64,000 bases of DNA. Origin: Halichondria panicea. Lineage: Eukaryota > Porifera > Demospongiae > Suberitida > Halichondriidae. The stretch covers positions 4,671,442 through 4,735,441 of the forward strand of contig NC_087392.1 in the NCBI RefSeq assembly GCF_963675165.1, written 5' to 3'. Below, one piece after another: positions 44,416-64,000 of this stretch (positions within the stretch are counted from its first letter, which is position 1; every line of letters starts with the position of its first letter). Below the pieces are notes generated by a model. The model searched no databases and was not told the DNA's origin. It saw only the letters and a list, made by a program, of their open reading frames with translations. The translations under genes and the position numbers were made by a program.

Positions 44416-46358
44416 ATGGAGAACTACCTTCTGTGTGGTGAGCTCCAGTCCCAAGAGGAGGGTGTCTCTGCCTGGCCCACCCCGGTCAGCCTCGTGTACA
44501 AGGGACGGAGGAAGGGAAGTGTGCAGTTTGTGGGGATAGGGAAATACGACAAGCAAGACAAGAAATACATCGAGAATGGAGTGAGTGCACACGCCCCCTT
44601 TTGTTTGCCTGTATAACTACTCGCTCTATCTATAGAATGTTTATATAGTGGTTTTTATAGTGGTTTTTTTGTAACATTTTGCCTGATTTTGATAGTTTTA
44701 TCAGGCTTGATCGTAAGATTAAAAAAACCCCCGACTATACACCGACTTGGGGGAACTCCCTTATGCACGCATTTAATAAAAAATCTCATGTTGTTGCCTA
44801 TACATAATTATACATTGAGGGAAAACCCCGTTACGAGCTCTCCTTGTAGCCCTACATCAAGGGGAACCCCCCATTACGAGCAATTAGTCCTGATGTTCCC
44901 ACTACACGTACAGGTACAGCTGATGCATTCTTTGGATCACGAGAACGTGCTCAAGTTCAGTGAATGGTACGAGACTCCACAGCACATCTGGGTCATCACA
45001 GAGCTGGCCATCGGAGGCACCCTCTCTCACATACTGCACCAAGATGGCTGCATTCCCAGCCCTAATATCCACGACTTTGTCCGGGACATTGCAGCTGGAC
45101 TGACCTACATTCACTCCAGGGGGGTGCTCTATTGTGACCTGCAGCCCTCCAAGGTAACTTATTCCCATAGCACACAAATTAGCATGTACCTCATATAATA
45201 ATCGCCTCAGCATTATAAAGTCGGTATTTACAGTAGAGCCCCTCTTAACGGCCACTCGTGAAAAAAAGCGAAGTGTGATACAAAGGCCAGGTCCCAAATG
45301 AACAGTTTGTGTACACAACCCCTCAACAAAGGCCACCTGTACATGTGTAATGATTATTATGGGTTCCCTAAAGGTGTCCACTATAAAGAGGCTGCACTGT
45401 ATGTCCATTATTGATTAAGTACAAGCTATGCTACTTTTATTTTTCTATTTTAACTGTTGGGGCACTTCATTATTGTGTATTTCACCAACAGATTGTACTG
45501 GATGGCCGTCAGCTACTGAAACTCAGCGACTTCACGCTAGCCCAGACAATGGCTGACTGCCATAACCATTACAACCTCACGTCACTTGTAAACACATTAC
45601 TGACGCCCTCGGGAAAAGACCACCCTCTAAAATACGCCCCCTCACCATTCTACGCTGCTCCTGAGTTGTTTGTTGATGGTGGACAGTTTTCAACAGCCAG
45701 TGACCTGTGGTCTCTAGGCTGCATCGTGTATGAGCTGAGTCTAGGTAATGCGAGTCTGGGTAATGCGAGTCTGGGTAATGCGAGTCTAGGTAATGCGAGT
45801 CTAGGTAATGCGAGTCTAGGTAATGCGAGTCTAGGTAATGCGAGTCTATAATTATACTAGTTTACTGCAACACGCAGTCACCTGGTAAATGATTTTATGG
45901 TTACATTATTCAGCTTTAGAGCAAATTCAGATCACGTTGAATTCAGACAAATTTAATCATACAACAGTTTCAGATATCAACAGTGGCTGTAATAAAGAGG
46001 TGGTCAAACACATGCTATGGAGACTTTGGGACGCATACATTAACCTGGCTGTATTATAGAGGGTGGCCTAGCTGATTATGGGTGACAGGTTCTGTGTCAC
46101 TGTGTAGTAGCAGGTAGTAGTAGTTGGATCGATGGATCATACTATTCTGGTAATGTTGTTGTCCCAAATTTATTGTGTTTTTTATATCTCACTACAGGTT
46201 GCAAACCATTTGATAGCAATGACCCTGACCTGCTACTCCAGTCTATCTCGTGCATACAACCAAACGCTGTGGTACAGTCTCCAGAAACAGCTCAACTATT
46301 ATCAAACCTCCTCACAGGGGAACCTAGTCATCGGACTACACCGCCTCAGTATACATGA
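44416..46358 (+). CDS. ULK4-like pseudokinase, copy 2
   Basis: Exons 44416-44580, 44914-45153, 45492-45744 and 46198-46358. Same degenerate catalytic motifs as copy 1 (YCDLQPSK, SDFTLAQ). The donor of exon 3 lies in a sevenfold 15-bp array (45741-45850), so six further in-frame donor positions are available, each adding GNASL to the protein. The lysine after SDFTLA in copy 1 is Gln here. Intron 3 lacks the MITE of copy 1. Confidence 0.8.
45233..45402. repeat. Dispersed repeat R1 member in ULK4-like intron 2, copy 2
   Basis: Counterpart of 8914-9070 with several substitutions and an insertion around 45340; ends GAGGCTGCACTGTA. Confidence 0.6.
45741..45850 (+). repeat. 15-bp array repeating a ULK4-like splice donor
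   Basis: Seven units of CTAGGTAATGCGAGT (or CTGGGTAATGCGAGT). Each unit carries the exon-end/donor sequence AG or GG followed by GTAATG. The unit length is a multiple of three, so every donor keeps frame and adds GNASL. Copy 1 has a single unit. Confidence 0.93.
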
Positions 46359-46558
46359 CTCTTCTATGTGTTCATTGCTTCATCGCTTTCAATGTGCGTA
46401 TGAATCTTCCTTAAGAGCATTTTATCACTTACTAAATTTGTCTATTTTGATCCACAGTTTGTTACATGGTATTTAGTTATGAACATGCTAAACTTGATAA
46501 AATGATAATTGACATATTGGGGTATCCCCTTATAAACCCACACAGTTGGTAAATTAAT
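46359..46558. other. Intergenic gap, ULK4-like to UGT, copy 2
   Basis: About 200 bp with several small indels relative to copy 1; no distinct promoter motif seen. Confidence 0.45.
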
Positions 46559-48118
46559 ATGACCACCATTCCAGTACTGATGTCCCTAGTAGCTATTTGC
46601 TACACTCAGGAACTTGTTGTTGAAGACAGACCTCTCAACATTCTCCTGCTTAATGGCTTGTTTGCTGGCCACCTGTTCCCACTGGTCAGCCTGGGTGAAG
46701 AGCTAGTCAGTAGGGGCCACAATGTCTCCCTCTGCTCCACTGTCATGGAGGGATCAAAATTGCTCCCAAATCTACCAGAAAGTGTGGGAATAAAGTTCCT
46801 AAATGCTGGTTTGGATGTTATTACACTGGAAGAGTTTGAAGCACAAACCAGGAACCAAAAGGACGGACCTGGAGGTGCTGCAGTTGCTGACTTTGCTACA
46901 GTGGCTCATCAATCGACTGTAAAGATTTTAAACAAATTGGAAACTTACGGAATTGAACGTTTTGATATGATCGTATGCGATTTCTCTGTTATACATATCG
47001 GACTACACTATGCCATCTTGGGCAGGAAAGTCATTGCGTTCAGCTCCATGCTTCCCCCCTACCCTGCTATAGAATCCCCCTGGCCTCTTCCATTCACACT
47101 TAGCGGAGGCCAATCAGACGATTTGAGCTTCTTAGAACGTCTACAAAACTCGATACTAGCACCTTTGCTCATCCCAGCATGGAACTATCTATTCTGGATC
47201 TTCTGCAAAGGCGACGAGAGATTGGAAACAACTCTAAATGGTATTAACTTTATGCGATATCCTGGGATTAATATTCCCCATCTGATAACATCTGTAATTG
47301 GGTTCGATACACCTGCACTTCAAACTCCCCTCAGGCATTACGTAGGACCTATGGTGAAGAAAAGAACGGACAAATTAGCAGAGGATCTGGAGGAATGGCT
47401 TAGTAACAAGAGAGAGAGATCTGTTATCTATATCAGCATGGGTACCACTGGCTATGTATCCGGGGATGTTGCTAGGACAATCATCGAAAGTGTGATGGCA
47501 ACGAAATTTGATGCAGTTTGGGCCCTGAGAGACAACAATAGAGGGTCTATAGAAGGTGTTGAAATTGATGACAATCGAATATTTATATCGGGATGGGTGC
47601 CACAGCAGACGATACTCGCGCATGCATCGATCCGATTGTGTATTCTCCATTGTGGACTGAATAGTGTGCAGGAGAGCCTATACAATGGCCTGCCTGTTGT
47701 GTGCCTGCCTCATGCCTTCGATCATTTCGCGACTGGTGGGACCATTCGTAATATTCGTGTGGGAATATCCATGTACAGTTTTTTCGATAGCATTCTTGGG
47801 CATACAGACGTATCAATAAAGGATTTAACAAATGCAATCACGACAGTTTCAAGTGATGGGTATGTAGCAAATGCTAGGAGGGTTTCACTCGTGTACAAGT
47901 TTGCTGGAGGAGCAGAGACAGCTGCAGGCCTGGTGGAGTACTATACTGATGTTGGGTACGATCACCTCATACCAGCCTTTGCAAGATATCAGTGGAGCTG
48001 GATACAGTATCGTAATCTCGATGTGTGTGCTGTTCTGTTTAGTATTTTAGCTGTGTTTATGTTTCTGTCGTACAAGTGCTTGTATAGTTGTGTCTGTGTG
48101 AAAGTATGTAGAAAGTGA
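46559..48118 (+). CDS. UDP-glucuronosyltransferase-like enzyme, copy 2
   Basis: Intronless, 519 residues, same layout as copy 1: signal peptide (MTTIPVLMSLVAICYTQ), acceptor domain with GHLFP, donor signature with the normal WVPQ form, C-terminal membrane helix and basic tail (KVCRK). By eye roughly twenty residue differences from copy 1, several in the N-terminal signal region and around the membrane helix. This copy keeps the conserved Pro that copy 1 has lost and looks the better preserved of the two. The 3' flank has a run of about 17 G. Confidence 0.92.
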   Translation: MTTIPVLMSLVAICYTQELVVEDRPLNILLLNGLFAGHLFPLVSLGEELVSRGHNVSLCSTVMEGSKLLPNLPESVGIKFLNAGLDVITLEEFEAQTRNQKDGPGGAAVADFATVAHQSTVKILNKLETYGIERFDMIVCDFSVIHIGLHYAILGRKVIAFSSMLPPYPAIESPWPLPFTLSGGQSDDLSFLERLQNSILAPLLIPAWNYLFWIFCKGDERLETTLNGINFMRYPGINIPHLITSVIGFDTPALQTPLRHYVGPMVKKRTDKLAEDLEEWLSNKRERSVIYISMGTTGYVSGDVARTIIESVMATKFDAVWALRDNNRGSIEGVEIDDNRIFISGWVPQQTILAHASIRLCILHCGLNSVQESLYNGLPVVCLPHAFDHFATGGTIRNIRVGISMYSFFDSILGHTDVSIKDLTNAITTVSSDGYVANARRVSLVYKFAGGAETAAGLVEYYTDVGYDHLIPAFARYQWSWIQYRNLDVCAVLFSILAVFMFLSYKCLYSCVCVKVCRK

Positions 48119-48308
48119 TTTGTTTGTTGTGATTTCCTGGGGGGGGGGGGGGGGGTTCTGTCACAAGTCATAATTGTGAGTGAGCAGCCCCACCTCCCTC
48201 TACATGTAGCTCTGGGAATTCCAGTATAAATGCACACCGACACAGTTTCCAAGCAAAGATATCTGTTGTGAGAGCAGCCAGGCGTGCATAACAACAGTGC
48301 GCACAGCA
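48119..48308. promoter_or_regulatory. Delta promoter region and empty Ginger1 site, copy 2
   Basis: Holds a possible TATA box TATAAA (48225-48230) about 80 bp before the Delta start codon. The site matching the Ginger1 insertion is CAGT at 48243-48246, about 15 bp downstream of the TATA box, where transcription would start soon after. In copy 1 the TATAAA is changed (TATATGATATG near 12554) and the transposon sits between it and the gene. Confidence 0.6.
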
Positions 48309-57734
<9,426 letters not shown>

Positions 57735-58021
57735 TGTGTGCAATTTTATACCATTCGTATTCATGCAGCTTCTTTCATCGTTTTGTTATTTTCATGACCC
57801 TTTGCCATACGCAGGTAATAAACATGTTGTTATTATGATGATCCTTTGCCAGACAATTATTGCTATAGGTAATGATCGATAAATTAATAAACACAATATG
57901 GACATACGTCCACTCACTGCACTGGTGATGAAAAACAATTGCTAAAATTTTTAATTGCAAAACAAGTTGCAAAACAGTCTATAATTAATGATTTAGTTCG
58001 ATCCTCTCTATAGCAGTCACT

Positions 58022-59166
<1,145 letters not shown>

Positions 59167-59438
59167 TGTGTGAGAGCTATTAAAAGTCGGTGTCTAGCTT
59201 TATAAAACTGGAACTCACTTGCCCAATGCACGCAATTTTTACAAGGATAATTATTATAGCACTTCCGCTTTTGTGCCACAAATGCGCCATGCGCAGGAAG
59301 AGTACATTTTTGACTGTTAGTATTTTTACATTGTTAATATCACACATGAATTGAAATGTGCTAGGTCTCAAAAACTGTTATATCAGCTCAAACAAAATTT
59401 AATGATTGGACGATTGTTCATACTCCAGATAGTGGGGG

Positions 59439-60201
<763 letters not shown>

Positions 60202-61648
60202 TATGCTTGTGGGTAAGTTGAAGTAGTAGTTGCAGTGTAAAGCACAGAGAAGTTAGAGAAATGTAAGTGCTTGCAGAGCCCTGTTGCTACCTTATATATT
60301 AATTTGCTGCCCTTGAGTCACGCATGCGCAATTACTCCAACACAATATTTTCTTCCATATAAGGTCACATACCACAGCATCCATAGGAACAAAGCATTAT
60401 TTCTAATGTCTGGTATTTGGATGCCAGCCAGTTGTCCTACACACTGGATATACTTGTACCTTACTGCAACTGCCCATAAAAACATCAGACAGACTCACAA
60501 GCACTATTTCTGTTGTATGCAATGTATTACAACAAACCTCAATAGTTATGCTGGTGTACAGGCGTAATACCCGGTAATCATTTTCTGATAATGGAGAAGT
60601 GTCACTAGCAGTCTTAACTATACATCATTATGGTTGTAATATCTAGCCTCAACTTTGTACATGACATAGACCAGCTAGAAAGCAGCTGTCATTTAGGAGG
60701 TCCATCTTGGTCTCTCCCTCTGACCACATTCCAACCACTCAATTGTCCAAACCACAAAGTACACAACACTGTGGTTGTGATGTAATTAGCTGACATTCCA
60801 GTGATTCCACCACTCTGCAGGGTAAACATCCAATAAAGGAGATCATTTTAAGAATTCCATGAATGAATGAAAACAGCTATATATACGTTGACTCATCAGG
60901 ATGCACTCCTGACGTCATAAACAACATTATTTAGTTATAGCTAGAGGTCTTCAACCAAAATTAGTAAAAGCTTGTTGATAAACAGATGACATACAGGTTT
61001 TAATAAGTAGCTTAACATTTTTGTGTCGTCACGAAATACCGGCCAGAGTGCCAACAAATTAATATCATCTGCCCATATGTCATTATAATTATCCGGTGCT
61101 GCATTATTTTATGGTTACCCTGTATGTGTACACAGGAGTATAATTACTCACATTACAGCGTCTGGTAGCCAACGTTACGTTGTGGCTGAGTGGGAGGTTA
61201 TAACACAGTATACACAGCTGCTGCAAATCATGCCATCAACACTACACATTGTTATATACACAGGAGAGAGGAATCTTTCCTACAGGAAGTTGAATTGTAT
61301 ACCCTTGTTCTATACCACACATTACATGCACTTCTAATTATAGGCAACCAATTGTAAACGTCTCCTAGGATCCATAAATCCCCCATTAGCCTATTATCGA
61401 TAGATATATAGCACACATCGAAGCAAATTATTCTCATAAATGGTCATGTACAGCTAGGTACAATTAAAACACACAACAGCTAGTTTCGTGCAAGCTGACA
61501 ACATACATTATCCCATTTAGGTTGATCACACTTCAATCATTAGCAGAGTCAACAAATTCATTTTAAATTGACAAAGTAATGTAACAAAATAGACAAATAA
61601 CTGCATACATACATACATACATCATGAAAAGTGATTACAGATTGAGTT
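60202..61648. other. Intergenic region, calponin-like B to importin alpha, copy 2
   Basis: Counterpart of 29466-30912, including the possible TATA box (about 60291-60302). Nothing else recognised. Confidence 0.55.
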
Positions 61649-63556
61649 TTAGAATTGGAAACCGCCCTCAGGCAATTGTGTGTTGGTATTAAACATATAT
61701 TGTTCTCCGTCCTTGGCAGGGTTTGGGGCCAGCTGTAAGTCCACTTGGTCCTGGTCATCACCGAAATACTTGTCAATAATTCTCAGTGCAATCTTGTACA
61801 CTTGTTCACTGCTGTGCTGCTGCAAGTGCTCGATCTTGTCCAGGCCTGTGTGTGTGGTGTGTGGGGGGTGACACTGTTGTACATGTACTTTGACAATGGA
61901 GATCATCTTACAATGTGCACCCACCCATGAAATACAACCCCACAATACATCTGACTGTACAGTAAACCACACATTGCATTATACAGCTTTGTGGCAAGTT
62001 TTTGGCCATTATACAGAGGTGGCCTTTGTTGAGTGCTTGTTTTGCACACAAACTGTTCATTTGGGACCTGGCCTTTATATCAAAGTTGGCCTTTCTTCAA
62101 GGCTGGCCATTAGCATTTTTCAAACTATACTCTACTGACACACACACACACACACCATAGGCCTCCTCCACCATGAGGGCAAAAGGGTTGACATTCTTCA
62201 CAGCGTCCTGTTGTCCTATCTTGAGTATATTCTCCAGTCCCTCCAGAGTGATCATGACCATACGAGGATCTTGCACTGTCAGCAGATCACACAGCGGCTT
62301 TACGCAACCAACGTCCACCAAGTATCTGCAAGTGAGTGGGCGGGAAAAGCCTGTCACGTACAAAGAGCTATTGAAATCATCCATTAGCTTTGAATTTGGA
62401 CAATCTGAACACAAATTACAAACTCATAAAGATACATAATTATAATTATATCAGGAGTGTATGAAGTCCACTCCTGATTATATAGATAGATAGATAGATA
62501 GATAGCTACCAAAACTACCTCACCAGAAAATGTACAAAACGTAAAGGTATGAATTAAAGCCCCACTCAAAATAGACTCAACAAGTATGCAAAAGTGTCAA
62601 TTTTCCAAAGGCAGACAAGTAGCTAATAAGGTGTCAATTAACTGTATTCTGGGCTACACTACATGTATCTAGTGAGACTTGACAGCCTCAAGAATTCATC
62701 CAGTGGTAGTGTGGGAAGACATGAATGACAACTTGGCATCATCTCAAGTTGCACTCTCAAATAATGGTCCAGGAGTTAATCTAATTACCACCTCTTCCTC
62801 TGCTGAAGCCAAACACTACACACCTCAAAAGAACATAATAAGATTTCCATTGGGTGCATTTTGTGTTACAGACACAAAGAATTAGTTAGCCAAAAGGTTT
62901 CTTTACAGTCATGTACATGTAGGAGCAACCTAATCTCCCAATAGCCTGTAAGCAAAATGTTCATTAAGTACAACTCAAAGCTTTGCTGCATACTGATTTA
63001 GACTTATCGATATATGTCACATGACTGGTCACCTGATCTGCTCGGCTGTTCCCCCCTGTGTGGCGTTGAGTACCGCCCACGCAGCCTCCTTCCTCGTCTT
63101 GTAGTCCACCCCCGAGCTGAGCACCTCGATTAGTAGCGGGAATATGTTGCAGTCAATCACAGTCTGTGTGTGTGGAGGGGGTAATACAAGTTCACAATAA
63201 GGTACTTAAAAACTAAAAGGTTTTAGAAGACTCCATTTTAAAGAATGTTGGACCCACTCATCAATAGCACACCTCCACATGTTTGGTACGTGCATACATG
63301 TACAAACCAGTACTAGACATCATGTAACTGAAAACTATCCAATAATGTACATTTGTACAGAATTTTGTCAATTTCTAACAATTAACACACACATTGTTCC
63401 AGTTAGCCCCTACCACCATCAGACTCCCACCTGTATCTGCACTCTGTTGCCGGCGGTGACGTTGGATAGAGCCCAACACGCCTCCTTCTTGACTCCCTCG
63501 AAGCGACTGCTCAGGAGATGTTGTAGTGCAGGCAGAACTGAGCAGTTGAGCAGCAG
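61649..63556 (-). CDS. Importin alpha, copy 2 (5' part beyond right edge)
   Basis: Four 3'-terminal exons are visible: 63431-63556, 63033-63163, 62156-62325 and 61649-61845, coding for the last ARM repeats ([29 protein letters not shown]) and the tail [20 protein letters not shown] ending GGFQF. Coding sequence matches copy 1. The upstream exons, including any IBB domain and the promoter, should lie to the right of the window. In a simple head-to-tail duplication this is the copy expected to be full length. Confidence 0.92.
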
Positions 63557-64000
63557 CTGTGGGAGTGGAGTGGGTGGGTGGGGTTATAATTATATGGACA
63601 GTCATTAGACTCCTTCACTGGCCTCCCCTGAAAAGAAGGCCTGCTACTGACTTTTTACGTATACGCAAAAATAATTATTGGATATTTTTTTACTATAAAA
63701 CTGGAATTTTTGCTACAAAAATATCAAATGAATAAACAGACAAAGAATACAAATTCATAATAATTATTAAAGCCACACACAGAGCTATATAACTGGTTAG
63801 CTACATGTAAAGACAGAGCTGTAGGTTTGTTGCAGCAGCTATTTTCTTTCTGATAAAGTCTAGTCAGCTTTCCCTCCACAATGTTGCAGGCTGTGAGTCT
63901 TTTGTTAGCATAGCATAGCTATCAGAATGCTATCAGATGGGCTAGAAACCTTCAATCGAACTTTCTATCTACTTTCTTCAATCCACTTCCATTTGTTGTG

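Overview
This is eukaryotic, intron-rich DNA from an animal. A DSL-domain Notch ligand, importin alpha, calponin/transgelin proteins, a SENP6/7-type SUMO protease and a ULK4-like kinase all have short GT-AG introns and are packed closely. The compact layout and dense small inverted-repeat transposons suggest an early-branching metazoan, most likely a sponge. That is inference: no lineage-diagnostic gene was seen.

The dominant structure is a head-to-tail duplication. Positions 771-36980 (copy 1) are repeated from 37153 to beyond the right edge (copy 2). Each copy carries, left to right: SENP6/7-like protease (-), ULK4-like pseudokinase (+, head-to-head with SENP), intronless UDP-glucuronosyltransferase (+), Delta/Jagged-like ligand with 16 EGF repeats (+), two tandem calponin/transgelin genes (-), and importin alpha (-). 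By eye the outer parts of the unit (about 0.8-8.8 kb and 24.5-33.3 kb) are almost identical between copies. The middle (about 8.9-22 kb) is clearly more divergent and holds all the large insertion differences.

Copy 1 alone has a 4.42 kb Ginger1-type DNA transposon (12579-16998). It has perfect 4-bp target duplications and an apparently intact nine-exon integrase-like transposase fused to a Ulp1 protease and a PHD finger, and it sits between the putative TATA box and the start of Delta. Copy 1 also has a 759-bp MITE with 9-bp target duplications (9580-10338) and a 1.4 kb TA-flanked insertion in Delta intron 7. Copy 2 alone has a different 728-bp MITE with the same terminal bases and 9-bp duplications (49410-50137), a sevenfold 15-bp array at a ULK4 splice donor, and a fivefold array of a dispersed repeat.

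The duplication junction (36981-37153) is not a clean join. It contains three short fragments copied from elsewhere in the unit (95, 30 and 32 bp, two of them inverted) and two short TTAGGG-type telomeric stretches. The breakpoints cut SENP in copy 2 (3' part missing) and importin alpha in copy 1 (5' part missing). Both run on the minus strand and the facing introns are both phase 0, so the junction should create an in-frame chimeric gene: 898 residues of SENP followed by 459 residues of importin alpha ARM repeats. This is the most unusual feature of the window. The main caveat is that a tandem pair with allele-like divergence could also arise from joining two haplotypes during assembly.
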